Shown here: positions 16,626 through 25,710 of the stretch, piece after piece
Position numbering within the stretch: position 1 is the stretch's first letter
Layout: every line of letters starts with the position of its first letter
Origin: Microcystis elabens FACHB-917
GTDB lineage: Bacteria; Cyanobacteriota; Cyanobacteriia; PCC-6307; Cyanobiaceae
Assembly (NCBI RefSeq): GCF_014698445.1
Contig: NZ_JACJSZ010000004.1
Location: 118,282-182,281 of the forward strand
Direction of reading: 5' to 3'
DNA length: 64,000 bases
Notes under the pieces: generated by a model
The model's input: only the letters and a program-made list of their open reading frames with translations
Told to the model about the DNA's origin: nothing
Database searches by the model: none
Program-made: the position numbers and the translations under genes

Positions 16626-17595
16626 GGGCGCCCCCCAGCACCAGCCCGAGGCTGCCGGCCATCAGCAGGGTGAGACCGCCGCCCACGAGGCCCGCCAGGC
16701 TTCGTCCCGGGCTGGGGGTTCCCCAGCTGGCCTCCGCTGCCTCGGGGGCGGGGACGGCTGGGGCCTCAACCGGCCTGAAGTCGTAATCGGGGAGAAAGGA
16801 CGTCTGCTCCTGCACCGTGGCGATCTCCTCGTTGAGGGCCGTGGGGGTGCCGTCGAACTCGGGTCGGCGGGTGACGCCGCTGATCGACCACTCCAGACCA
16901 TCGGGATGGCCCGAAGCGAACCAGGCCAGGATCGCGCCGGTGACCACGGCGGCGACGGCCAGGCTGGCCATCACCCGGCGCAGCGCCAGCCCTCCCAGGG
17001 GCTGGCGGCCGGCGGCACGGGAGAGAACCTCCGGCTGGAGACGGGCGATGTAGAGCACCACGGCCGCCGTCATCAGGCCCTCGACGAGGCCGATGGCCAG
17101 GTGGATCGGCAGCATCAGGGCCAGAAACGTGCCGAAGGGCAGATCCGAGATCCCGGAGAAGCTGGTCTCCAGCACCACCGCCAGGGCGCCGAGGCTGAGG
17201 CCCACCAGGGCGCCGGTAGATGAGGGGGTAGGCGACGAAGGCCGGAAACACCCCCAGGTTGAAAATGTTCGCTCCCAGGGCCAGCAGGCCGCCATCGGCG
17301 AAGAACAGGGCCTGAACCGTCAGCACCGAGGCGATCACCAGGAAGGCCGCCTCCGGCCCGAGCAGGATCGCCAGCAGCAGCCCGCCGCCGAGATGGCCGC
17401 TGGAGCCGGTGGCCGGGATGGAGACAGTCACCATCTGGGCCGCGAACACGAACGCCCCCAGGACGCTCATCAGGGGCACCCGGGCCGGGTCGGGGTGACG
17501 GTGAAGCGTGCGGGCGCACTGCACGGTGACCAGGGCCGTGGCCCCCACATCGCCCCTCCCACCGTGTGGGAGAGCAGGGCGTCAGCCATGTGCAT
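16622..17595 (-). pseudogene. nikM: NikMN/CbiM-type ECF nickel permease, frameshifted
   Basis: The protein can be followed across three frames. It starts MHMADALLSHTVGGAM, where HMADAL is the metal-binding N-terminus of this family. It continues with ATGSSGHLGGGLLLAILLGP and NIFNLGVFPAFVAYP. The C-terminal part carries PDGLEWSI, the PDGLE domain of NikN, fused to the permease. Breaks lie near 17547 (G-run one base short), near 17218 and at the C6 run 16631-16636, where one more base would give a clean stop overlapping the CbiX start. It is divergent from nikR, so nickel is the likely substrate. Confidence 0.75.
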
Positions 17596-17647
17596 CGGAA
17601 GGTCCCGCCAGAGAGCGAAAAAGAAGGGGGGACACGACTCGGTGTCG

Positions 17648-17676
17648 GTGCTACGGATTACCGAAACGTGTTACGG
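17648..17676. promoter_or_regulatory. Direct repeat between nikM and nikR, candidate NikR site
   Basis: GTGCTACGG at 17648-17656 and GTGTTACGG at 17668-17676 repeat with a 20-bp period, about two helical turns. They lie between the divergent nikM and nikR starts. The half-site GTGTTAC resembles the known NikR half-site of several bacteria, but here the two copies are in direct orientation. Treat it as a candidate operator. Confidence 0.45.
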
Positions 17677-17749
17677 TCCGCCGAAGGCTATGGCTGCGCC
17701 CCGAGGACCGTCAACGTGCAATCGATTCGACCTTCGTCGTACTGGTCCC

Positions 17750-18190
17750 TTGACTGACGTCGTCCGCTTCTCCATCTCCAGTGAGGGGGCCCTGCTGGCC
17801 CGCTTCGACACCCTGATCGCCCGGAAGGGTTACGGCAATCGATCCGAAGCGATCCGCGACCTGATCCGCAACGCCCTGGTGGAGGAGGTGCTGGCGAATG
17901 AATCCGCTGAGGCGGTGGGCACCGTCACCCTGATGTACGACCATCACGTCGCCGAACTCAGCAACAAGCTCACCGACCACCAGCACCACCACCACCGAAC
18001 GATCGTCTCCACCCTCCATATCCACCTCGACGACCATGACTGTCTGGAGGTGGTGGTCCTGCGCGGCAGGGCCGGAGAGATCAGGGCCCTGGCGGAATCG
18101 CTGATCAGCACGAAGGGGGTCAAGCATGGCCGCTTCGTCGCCACGGCGGCCACCAGCGCCCTGGTGCCGGACCCTCCGCCATGCGCCTGA
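17750..18190 (+). CDS. nikR: Nickel-responsive regulator NikR
   Basis: A 146-residue NikR. The ribbon-helix-helix domain is VVRFSISSEGALLARFD with YGNRSEAIRDLIRNALVEE. The nickel-binding ACT domain follows: GTVTLMYDHHVAEL, a His-rich loop (TDHQHHHHR), STLHIHLDDHDCLEVVVLRG and KGVKHGRFV. The nickel ligands His/His/Cys are all present. TTG at 17750 gives the canonical length; an in-frame ATG at 17690 would add 20 atypical residues. It lies upstream of and overlaps nikQ, and is divergent from nikM. Confidence 0.9.
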   Translation: MTDVVRFSISSEGALLARFDTLIARKGYGNRSEAIRDLIRNALVEEVLANESAEAVGTVTLMYDHHVAELSNKLTDHQHHHHRTIVSTLHIHLDDHDCLEVVVLRGRAGEIRALAESLISTKGVKHGRFVATAATSALVPDPPPCA

Positions 18191-18993
18191 TCAGCCGCGA
18201 ACGGCAGGCCCTGGGGGCGCATCGACGGCTTCGCCCGCCAGGACACGGCGATCCACCGCCTCGATGCCCGCGCCAAGGTGCTGGCCACCGCTGTGTTTCT
18301 GGTCTGCGTGGTGTCCTTCCCGAAGCACGCCGTCCTGCCGCTGCTGCCGTTCGTGTTCTTCCCGGTGGTGATCGCCAGCCTCGGTCGTCTGCCCTCCGCT
18401 GGCTGGGCCAGCGCCTGCTGATCGCCTCACCGTTCGCGCTGATGGTGGGCATCGCCAATCCCCTGTTCGATCAGGCGGCGGTGCCGATCGCCCCGGGGCT
18501 GAGCATCGCCGCAGGCTGGCTGTCGTTCCTCTCGATCGTGCTGCGCTCCCTGCTCACCACCGCGGCCGCCCTGCTGCTGGTGGCCAGCACCTGGATGCCG
18601 GCCATCGCCGAGGCCCTGCGGCAGCTGCGGTTGCCCGCCGTGTTCGTCACCCAGCTGCAGCTGCTCTACCGCTACCTCTTCCTTCTGGGGGACGAGGCGC
18701 TGGGGATGGAGCGGGCCCGCGATCTCCGCTCCTGTGGCCGGCGTGGCACCGGCCTGTGGGTGGGCGGCACGCTGCTGGGGGCCCTCCTGCTGCGCACCCT
18801 CGCCCGGGCGACCCGGATCCATGACGCCATGCTGCTGCGGGGCTTCGAGGGAACGATCCGGCCGACCTCCCCCCGCGCCCTGACCCGGCGGGACCTGGCG
18901 TTTCTGCTGGGTTGGAGCACGGCCTTTCTGATCTGCGGCCAGGTGCCGGTGGGGGAGCTGCTGGGGCACGCCTTCATCGGACCGCGGCCATGA
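18181..18993 (+). pseudogene. nikQ: CbiQ/NikQ ECF transmembrane subunit with two frameshifts
   Basis: The start overlaps the nikR end by 10 bp and gives MRLISRERQALG. The expected continuation (RIDGFARQDTAIHRLDARAK) is in the next frame because the G5 run at 18213-18217 has one base too many. Near 18395 the frame returns, restoring WLGQRLLIASPFALMVGIAN and the coupling motif MERARDLRSCGRRG. The two shifts compensate, so a full-length protein with a scrambled segment of about 60 residues could be made. This is the T-component of an ECF nickel importer. Confidence 0.75.
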
Positions 18994-19644
18994 GCGCGGC
19001 CATGAGCGCGGCCAGGAACGGTTCCCTGGACCCACCCGCCACTGGGACCGCGATCGAGGTGGTCGGGCTGGTCTATGCCTATGCCGACGGCACCCCGCCC
19101 CTGGACGGGGTCTCGCTCCGCATCGCCCCCGGGGAATCGGTGGCGGTGGTGGGCGCCAACGGGGCCGGCAAGTCGACCCTGCTGGTGCTGCTCACCGGCC
19201 TGCTCGAGCCGGTGGCCGGCGGGATCCGCATGAACGGCCTCCCCCTGGGCCCCGGCAGCCGGGCGGAGATCCGCCGCTCGCTCGGCATGGTGTTCCAGGA
19301 GGCCGATGACCAGCTGTTCATGCCGACCGCCGCCGAGGATGTGGCCTTCGGCCCCCAGAACCTGGGCCTGCCGGCCGACGTGGTGCAGCAACGGGTGAAC
19401 CTGGCGCTGGAGCAGGTGGGCGCCCTGGCCCTGGGGGACCGCTCCCCCCACCGGCTGTCCGGTGGCCACCCACGACCTCGATCTGGCCCTGGACCTCTGT
19501 TCACGGACCGTGGTGCTGAGCGCCGGCCGCGTCGTGGCCGACGGGCCCAGCGACCGGATCCTTGCCGACACGGCCCTGCTGGAGCGCAGCGGCCTGGAAG
19601 CCCCCCTGAGCCTGCAGGCCCGCAGGCCCTGCCGTCAGGGCTGA
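18990..19644 (+). pseudogene. nikO: NikO/CbiO ECF ATPase lacking Walker B
   Basis: It overlaps nikQ by 4 bp; the start lies in a tandem 12-bp repeat that gives two possible ATGs. Walker A is intact (GANGAGKSTL), as is the Q-loop (GMVFQEADDQLF). After the signature start (HRLSGG) the frame jumps to VATHDLDLALDLCSRTVV. The 45-50 residues that normally hold the rest of the signature, Walker B and the D-loop are missing. The join lies at ggtggc (19461-19466), a sequence plausible on both sides of the deletion. The product could not hydrolyse ATP. Confidence 0.75.
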
Positions 19645-19709
19645 GTCCGGCCCCGGCCGTGGGCCCGACCATCGGGGAGCGGATCGGTTGGGGCGAAAGC
19701 CGATGGCTA

Positions 19710-19843
19710 TGTTTGGCCCGGCAGGTCCTGGCCCCGGGCCGGGAAACAACGAGGAAAGACGGTGCGGGAGTTCTTCCCCATTCCGTCGCTGTCCCGCAAC
19801 TGTGATGGGCGCTGCCCTCAGTCAGAACACTCGCTCCTGCCGA
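19710..19843 (+). ncRNA. Cobalamin (AdoCbl) riboswitch
   Basis: The gap before cbiM holds the cobalamin riboswitch core: gggaaacaacgaggaa near 19741-19756, then ggtgcgggagttcttcccc at 19761-19779, then gctgtcccgcaactgtga at 19788-19805, followed by a B12-box-like cagtcagaacac and tgccga. The CGCxACTGTGA element is highly diagnostic. It should switch off the downstream cobalt importer operon when cobalamin is plentiful. The boundaries are approximate. Confidence 0.85.
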
Positions 19844-19871
19844 ACCAACCAACTCATCTGCGAGGTACAGA

Positions 19872-20630
19872 GTGAGGACCAAGCCGGCTCAGCTGGCCAG
19901 CCTTGTTGCCATGGCTGGCCTGAGCACCATCATTGTTCTGCTTTCTCCGGGCCCTGCCATGGCGATGCACATCGCCGAAGGATTCCTGCCGTTTCCCTGG
20001 GCCGCCTTCTGGTGGCTGGTTTCGCTGCCGTTCCTGCTGGTGGGCCTGCGCTCGCTGGCCCGCATCACCCGGGAGCATCCCGAGCTCAAGCTGCTGCTGG
20101 CCCTGGCCGGCGCCTTCACCTTCGTGCTCTCGGCCCTGAAGATTCCTTCGGTCACCGGCAGCTGCTCCCACCCCACCGGCACCGGCCTGGGGGCGATTCT
20201 TTTCGGCCCCTCGGTCATGACCGTGCTGGGGGGCATCGTGCTGCTGTTCCAGGCGCTGCTGCTCGCCCACGGGGGCCTCACCACCCTCGGCGCCAACATG
20301 GTCTCGATGGCGGTCGTGGGACCGCTCGTCGCCTGGTGGATCTTCCGGTCCCTGCTCCCCACCGGTCGCACCCGCCTGGCGGTGTTTGCGGCGGCGGCCC
20401 TGGCGGATCTGGCCACCTATGTGGTCACCGCCGCCCAGCTGGCCCTGGCCTTCCCCGCGGCCAACGGTGGTTTCGGTGCCTCGTTGGCGAAGTTCGGCGC
20501 CATCTACGCCGTCACCCAGGTGCCGCTGGCGATCACCGAGGGCCTGCTCACCGTGCTGGTGTGGAACTGGCTGCAGGCCTACGGCAAGCCCGAGCTGAAG
20601 ACCCTTCGACTGATCCAACAGGAGAGCTGA
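19872..20630 (+). CDS. cbiM: CbiM, substrate-binding subunit of cobalt ECF transporter
   Basis: A 252-residue intact CbiM. A signal-like segment ends in [13 protein letters not shown]; after processing, MHIAEGF is the metal-binding N-terminus. [18 protein letters not shown] carries the conserved Cys-His loop, and [17 protein letters not shown] is also typical. The start is GTG about 30 bp after the cobalamin riboswitch. It is the first gene of cbiMNQO. Confidence 0.95.
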   Translation: MRTKPAQLASLVAMAGLSTIIVLLSPGPAMAMHIAEGFLPFPWAAFWWLVSLPFLLVGLRSLARITREHPELKLLLALAGAFTFVLSALKIPSVTGSCSHPTGTGLGAILFGPSVMTVLGGIVLLFQALLLAHGGLTTLGANMVSMAVVGPLVAWWIFRSLLPTGRTRLAVFAAAALADLATYVVTAAQLALAFPAANGGFGASLAKFGAIYAVTQVPLAITEGLLTVLVWNWLQAYGKPELKTLRLIQQES

Positions 20631-20633
20631 CCC

Positions 20634-20954
20634 ATGACGACCCGTTCCAGACGGAATTCCCGCAGGCACAACTGGCTGCTGGTCGCCGGCGCGGTCGCCC
20701 TGACCCTGTTCCCCGTGCTGTTCATCCGCGGTGAGTACGGCGGCGCCGACGGCCAGGGCACCGAGGCGATCGAGAAACTCCAGCCCAGCTACAAACCCTG
20801 GTTCGAACCTGTCGTCGAACTGCCCAGCGGCGAGATCGAGGGCCTGATGTTCGCCACCCAGGCCGCCCTCGGCGCCGGCGTCGTCGGCTTCGTGATCGGT
20901 CTCTACCGGGGCCGGACCCTGGCGGAGGAGCGCAAGCAGCCACCGGCACCATGA
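20634..20954 (+). CDS. cbiN: CbiN, small subunit of cobalt ECF transporter
   Basis: A 106-residue protein with an N-terminal and a C-terminal membrane helix. The central loop contains YGGADGQGTEAIEKLQPSYKPW, a clear CbiN signature (FGGADGxAEEAI in the family). It assists metal loading of CbiM. It starts 3 bp after cbiM and overlaps cbiQ by 4 bp. Confidence 0.95.
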   Translation: MTTRSRRNSRRHNWLLVAGAVALTLFPVLFIRGEYGGADGQGTEAIEKLQPSYKPWFEPVVELPSGEIEGLMFATQAALGAGVVGFVIGLYRGRTLAEERKQPPAP

Positions 20955-21751
20955 GCCATCGGATCGATGCGCTCGCCCATGGCAATCGCCTCAGACTCCT
21001 GCCGCCTCTCCACAAGGCCGGCTTCGCGGCCACCATGCTGCTCCTGGCGCTGGTGGCACCGATGCCGGTCCAGGTGCTGATCGGCCTGTGGCTGGCCCTC
21101 TGGGTCGTGGGGTACGCCGGCATTCCAGCCGGCACGTACCTGGCGATGCTGCTGCTGCCCCTGGGGTTCGCCGTCTCCAGCCTGCCCGCCATCGTGATCA
21201 GTGCGGTCGGCCAGGATGGGCTGGCCGGCATGCAGGCCGATGCCTGGCGGGGCCTCAGCCAGCCGGTGGCGGGGTGGACCCTCTACATCAGCAACCACGG
21301 CCTCAGCCAGGCGTCCGCCCTGCTCACCCGCTCGCTGGCGGCCACCAGCGCCCTGTTCTTCCTGCTGCTCACCACCCCGTTCAGTGAATGGATCCAGGTG
21401 CTGCGCCGACTCCGCGTGCCACCGCTGCTGCTGGAGCTGATGGTGCACGTCTACGGCTTCATCTTCAGCCTCTGGGCGATCGTGGATGAGATCGCGGTGG
21501 CCCAGAGGGCACGCTCGGGCCACAGCAGCTGGCGTCGCACCCTCCACAGCTTTGGTCTGTTGATCGGTCAGCTGCTGGAACGCTCGCTGGCCAGCTACCG
21601 GGGCCGGGCCATGGCCCTGGAGGCCCGGGGATTCCAGGGGGAACTGCGGGTGGTGTCCTGCGCCAGCCATCGTGCGTCACGGCGCTACCTGGCGGAGGCC
21701 ATCGGCGGCTGCGCCGTGCTCGGGGCCCTCTCGATCGCCTGGCAGCGATGA
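20951..21751 (+). CDS. cbiQ: CbiQ, transmembrane T-component of cobalt ECF transporter
   Basis: A 266-residue membrane protein with five or six helices and the coupling motif SYRGRAMALEARGFQG near the C-terminus, which docks onto CbiO. Unlike the nickel-type copy at 18181 it is uninterrupted. It overlaps cbiN and cbiO by 4 bp each, so the operon is tightly coupled. Confidence 0.92.
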   Translation: MSHRIDALAHGNRLRLLPPLHKAGFAATMLLLALVAPMPVQVLIGLWLALWVVGYAGIPAGTYLAMLLLPLGFAVSSLPAIVISAVGQDGLAGMQADAWRGLSQPVAGWTLYISNHGLSQASALLTRSLAATSALFFLLLTTPFSEWIQVLRRLRVPPLLLELMVHVYGFIFSLWAIVDEIAVAQRARSGHSSWRRTLHSFGLLIGQLLERSLASYRGRAMALEARGFQGELRVVSCASHRASRRYLAEAIGGCAVLGALSIAWQR

Positions 21752-22626
21752 GCGGCACGCCCCTGCTGGAGTTCGAGCAGGTGGGCTTCACCTACCCCTG
21801 CGCCCTGAGGCCCTCGATCGCGTCCCTGTCGCTGCGTCTGCCGCCGGGGTCCCGCTGTGGCCTGATCGGTGAGAACGGCTGCGGCAAGACCACCCTGTTC
21901 CTGCTGGCCCATGGCCTGCTGAAGCCCCAGCGCGGGCGCCTGCTGTGGCAAGGCCAGCCGATCAGTTACGGCCGCCGGGAACTGGCGGCGCTGCGGCGGC
22001 GGGTGGGGCTGGTGTTCCAGAACCCCGAGCACCAGCTGGTGGCCACCACCGTGGCGGAAGATCTCTCCTACGGCCTGGTGAACCTGGGGCTGGAGGAGGG
22101 CGAGATCCGCCGCCGGATCGGGCGGATCGCCGATCGTTTCGGCCTGGGCGAGCTGCTGGACCGGCCGGTGCACATGCTCAGCCTGGGGCAGAAGAAGCAG
22201 CTGTCGCTGGCGGATGTGATGGTGCTGGAGCCCGAACTGCTGCTGCTCGATGAACCCACCGCCTTCCTCAGCCCCGGCCATTGCCGCGATCTGAGGGCGC
22301 GGCTCGATCACATCCATGCGGCGGGCACCACGATCGTGGTGGCCACCCACGATCTCGAGTTCCTCCAGGGCTGGGCCGATTGGCTGCTGGTGATGGACGC
22401 CGGGACGCTGGTGCTGGAGGGGCCACCGGCTGAGGTGTTCGGCCAGCGCCAGCGCCTGGAAGCGCTCAATCTGGGCATTCCGCCCACCCTGGCCCTGCTG
22501 CAGGGCTGGCGATGGCTGGCGGACGCGGGCGTGCATCCGCTGGCGGCGCTGGAAGGGCTGGAGCAGGGGCCTCAGCCGGCGCACCAGCTCACCCTCAACC
22601 TCACGGGAGACAGGCGCCATGGCTGA
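21748..22626 (+). CDS. cbiO: CbiO, ATPase of cobalt ECF transporter
   Basis: A 292-residue ABC ATPase with every motif in place: Walker A GENGCGKTTL at residues 41-50, Q-loop VFQNPEHQLV, signature LSLGQKKQLS, Walker B LLLLDEPTAF and the H-loop ATHDLEF. It powers uptake of Co(II) by CbiMNQ. It overlaps the next, unrecognised gene by 8 bp, so that gene is probably cotranscribed and under the riboswitch as well. Confidence 0.95.
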   Translation: MSGTPLLEFEQVGFTYPCALRPSIASLSLRLPPGSRCGLIGENGCGKTTLFLLAHGLLKPQRGRLLWQGQPISYGRRELAALRRRVGLVFQNPEHQLVATTVAEDLSYGLVNLGLEEGEIRRRIGRIADRFGLGELLDRPVHMLSLGQKKQLSLADVMVLEPELLLLDEPTAFLSPGHCRDLRARLDHIHAAGTTIVVATHDLEFLQGWADWLLVMDAGTLVLEGPPAEVFGQRQRLEALNLGIPPTLALLQGWRWLADAGVHPLAALEGLEQGPQPAHQLTLNLTGDRRHG

Positions 22627-23410
22627 GTTCCAGCGTTGGATCACACCGCTGCGGCGCTATGGGGTGGAGCCACTGCCCACAGGTGCGTTGAAAACCACGC
22701 CGGAGAAGCTGCGCCTGGAACGCAGGATCCTGCTGGCCTCCGTCGAGCGCCGATGCAACGACCAGGGGGAGGCCGTCGCCCATCCACGCCCGGCATCGTC
22801 AGCCCAGGGCCTCGCGGTTCCGGGATCGGTTCTGCGGATCCATGGCCTGTGAGCTCTGGGGCTCAGCCTTGTCTTCTGTCAGTTCGATCGCCGTGATGGT
22901 GCCGAACCGGGCAAACACCTGCTCGCGGGCCACCGCCGCCGACGCCGGCACGGCCCAGTCGGGCAGCCCACGACCCCCCTGCCACCCCGGATCACCGGCG
23001 GCGACGGCACCATCTGGGTGCAGCCCTTCCTGCACCAGCATTTCGTCCAGGTGGGGGCCATGGCCTTGCAGGGTCTGCAGCGCTCGGGACGCGGCCTGGT
23101 CGTCTGTGAGGTGGAGCTGCCCCAGGGGCGCCCCATCCACTGGGCGACCGAGCCCGTTCCCCATCGCCTGGGGTACTGGCCCAGGGGCGAGGTGACCGCC
23201 CAGCTGCGCCCCCTGCGCCTGGACACCATCGACCACGGCCTGCTGCAACACGCCCTTGTCACCTACGAGGCGGGCACCGAGCTGGGGGCGCTGATGCTGG
23301 CGTCAGCGGAGCCCACCATCGTGCAGTTGCGGCGCATGCGGATCACCCCGGCGGAGTGTCACCGGCAGGTGAAGCGGCGCCGCAGCGAGTTCTGCGGGGT
23401 GGGCCGATGA
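22619..23410 (+). pseudogene. Unrecognised gene with an in-frame TGA, downstream of cbiO
   Basis: A frame starts 8 bp inside cbiO (MAEFQRWITPLRRYGVEPLP) and stops at TGA 22850-22852. The same frame then stays open to 23410, where it overlaps the desaturase start by 4 bp. The second half looks like real protein (GGDGTIWVQPFLHQHFVQVGAMA, here with residues 1-20 shown in part, then ALVTYEAGTELGALML). The middle, around 22850-22980, is basic and atypical and may be out of frame. I do not recognise the family. The overlaps on both sides suggest one former gene of about 260 codons. Confidence 0.4.
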
Positions 23411-24395
23411 GCGCGACGCCACGCTCCATCACCAGGGCCAGCCGCAACGACCGGGCGGCCTGGCAGGTGCTCAACACCCTGGGGCCCTATCTGCTGCTCT
23501 GGTGGCTGACCCTGCGGGCGGCGGCCGTGTCGCCGTGGCTGCTGCCGCCGTTGATCCTGCTGCTGAGCCTGTTCTCGGTGCGCTGCTTCTCCCTGATGCA
23601 CGACTGCGGCCACCGTTCCCTGTTCCGTCAACGCTGGCTGAACCGCGGCTTCGGGTTCGTGCTCGGACTGGTCAACGGGGTGCCGCAGCTGGCCTGGTCA
23701 CGGGACCATGCCGATCACCACCGCACCAATGGCGACTGGGACCGCTACCGCAGCGTCATCGACATGTTGAGCGTTGAGGAGTACCAGCGAATGGACCCGC
23801 TTCAGCGCCGCCTCTACGCCACGCTGCGCCATCCGCTGATGGCCTTCCCAGGGGGTTCTTCTACCTGGCCATCAAGCCCCGACTCGATCTGTTGTCCGGG
23901 CTGGTCGCCCGCATCGGCGGCGGCTCCGCCGCGGGCGCATGGGCCTCCCGGGAGGAGTTCGTCGACCTGCTGCTGTGCAATCTGGTGTGGGTGGGCGGCG
24001 TGGTGCTGCTGGGCTGGTGGCAGGGGTTCGGGCCGTTTCTGGGGATCTATGCCGCCGTACTCACGCTGTCGGCAGCGATCTTCATCGATCTGTTCTTCGT
24101 CCAGCACATCTTCGAAGACAGCTCTGCCCATCGCAGCGAGGGATGGAGCCGCCTCGAGGGAGCCCTCCGGGGCACGAGCCTGCTGCGTCTGCCACCGGTT
24201 CTGGCCTGGTTCACCGCCGACATCGGCTTCCACAACATTCATCACCTCTGTGAACGCATCCCCAACTACCAGCTGCGGGCCTGCCACGAACCCAACCAGC
24301 ACCTGCTCTGGGATTCCCACCACGACCGACTGGTGACGATCGCGAGCGTGGACTCAGGCCAGGTTGTGACAGTCGTCGACATCATCGAGACGTAA
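23407..24395 (+). pseudogene. Fatty acid desaturase, frameshifted
   Basis: A membrane di-iron desaturase read in two frames. The first (from ATG 23407) has the histidine boxes MHDCGHRSLF and DHADHHRTNGD. The second (about 23850-24395) has the third box FHNIHHLCERIPNYQL. The join lies at the run of five G at 23850-23854; a sixth G gives a smooth FPGGFFYLAIKPRLD. The product would insert a double bond in acyl lipids or a related chain. As sequenced, it loses the third His box and so should be inactive. Confidence 0.75.
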
Positions 24396-24412
24396 GCCCG
24401 GCGACGCCGGGC
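24396..24412 (+). terminator. Hairpin after the desaturase gene
   Basis: Arms gcccggc and gccgggc with a 3-base loop (gac) begin directly after the stop. There is no T-run, so termination is uncertain. Confidence 0.35.
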
Positions 24413-24454
24413 CTCGTCCGAGCATCGGCAGGGCCTGGCTGGCGTGATTGCCCC

Positions 24455-25048
24455 ATGAAACGGTTCCTCGCCCCCCTGCCCCTCGGCCTGCTGCTGGCCC
24501 TGGTTCCCGCGGCGGCTCGCGCCCATGCCGAGCACGGCCATGGCGGTGGGTTCGTCGCCGGGTTTCTCCATCCGATCAGCGGCCCCGACCATGTGGTGGC
24601 GATGGTGGCCGTCGGCCTCTGGGGAGCGGTGCTGGGGCCGCCGGCCCTCTGGGTGTTGCCGGTGGCCTTCCCGCTGGTGATGGCGTTCGGCGGGCTGCTG
24701 GGCCTGCTGGGGATCCCGATCCCCGGGGTGGAGATCGCCATCGCCGTGTCGGGGTTGGTTCTGGGTCTGATGGTGCTGCTCGAGGTGAAGGCCCCGCTCG
24801 GGCTGGCGGCGCTGATCGTGGCGGCCTTCGCGGTGTTCCATGGCCATGCCCACGGCAGCGAGCTTCCCGCCGGCGGCGATGCCCTCGCCTACAGCCTGGC
24901 CTTCGTGGTCGCCACCGGGATGCTGCACCTGGTGGGCATCCTGCTGGGGGAGACCCGCCGCTGGCCCGGGGGCCGCCGCTTCGTGCAGGCGGCCGGTGCC
25001 CTGGTGGCCCTGGTGGGGCTGTTCTTCCTGGAGCGGGCCCTGGCATGA
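24455..25048 (+). CDS. HupE/UreJ-family nickel permease
   Basis: A 197-residue membrane protein. A signal peptide ends near ARAHAEHGHG, and the family metal motif follows: HPISGPDHVVAMVAVGLWG, the HPxxGxDH box. A second His motif (FHGHAHGSELP) lies in the C-terminal half. Members carry Ni(II) or Co(II) for urease or hydrogenase. It overlaps a second, divergent HupE-like gene by 4 bp. Together with NikR and the ECF sets it makes this stretch rich in Ni/Co transport. Confidence 0.9.
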   Translation: MKRFLAPLPLGLLLALVPAAARAHAEHGHGGGFVAGFLHPISGPDHVVAMVAVGLWGAVLGPPALWVLPVAFPLVMAFGGLLGLLGIPIPGVEIAIAVSGLVLGLMVLLEVKAPLGLAALIVAAFAVFHGHAHGSELPAGGDALAYSLAFVVATGMLHLVGILLGETRRWPGGRRFVQAAGALVALVGLFFLERALA

Positions 25049-25674
25049 ACCGCTTGGGGCGGCTCGGCCGGCGTGGCTGGACGGCGATGGCCACGATGGC
25101 CGTGATGGCCAGCCCGGTGGCCGTACCACCGGCCCTCGGCCATGCGCTGCCGGCCGGACTGGCAGGTGTGCTGGAGGGCGCCGCCCAGCTGGTGTTCTCC
25201 CCGGCCGATCTGCTGCTGGTGTGCGGTCTGTGCGCCCTGGCGGTTCAGAACGGAGCGAAGCCCGGGCCGCGGCTGCGCCTGGTGCTGCCGGCGGCCTGGG
25301 CGCTGGGGGGAGCCCTGGGACTGGGGCGGCCGGCGGAGCTGGCGATGCCATGGTCCACCACGCTCGCCTTCACCCTGGTGGGCCTGCTGGTCGCCCTTGC
25401 GCTGCCGCTGGGCCAGCGGCCGACCATCGCCCTGGCGGGGGTGGCGGGTCTGGTCGGCGGCCTGGCCCATGGCTCCGCCCTGGTGTTTCACCGCGGCGCG
25501 CCGCTGGCGCTGGCGGGGGATGCCGCCGCCGTCGCCGTGCTCACGACGGTGCTCACCCTGGCGCTGCGGCCCCCGCATCCGGGCTGGATGGGGGTCGGAC
25601 TGCGGGTGGCGGGCAGCTGGATCGCCGCCTCCGGGCTGCTCAGCCTGGGCTGGCTCCTCAAGGGCCCGTCCTGA
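25045..25674 (+). CDS. Second HupE/UreJ-like membrane protein
   Basis: A 209-residue protein with a signal-like N-terminus (VAVPPALGHALPAG) and about six hydrophobic helices. It resembles the HupE fold in length and layout, for example FSPADLLLVCGLCALAVQN and GLVGGLAHGSALVFHRG, but lacks the full HPxxGxDH box. It overlaps the upstream HupE by 4 bp (ATGA), so the two are probably made together. Its substrate could be nickel or cobalt, or it may be an accessory subunit. Confidence 0.65.
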   Translation: MNRLGRLGRRGWTAMATMAVMASPVAVPPALGHALPAGLAGVLEGAAQLVFSPADLLLVCGLCALAVQNGAKPGPRLRLVLPAAWALGGALGLGRPAELAMPWSTTLAFTLVGLLVALALPLGQRPTIALAGVAGLVGGLAHGSALVFHRGAPLALAGDAAAVAVLTTVLTLALRPPHPGWMGVGLRVAGSWIAASGLLSLGWLLKGPS

Positions 25675-25710
25675 GGCGGGCCGGGGAGAGCCCCGGCTGG
25701 AGCTGGAGCG

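Noticed and set aside
17093..17749. Long N-terminal extension of NikR
   Set aside because: It is antisense to nikM and unlike any NikR. TTG 17750 gives the family length.
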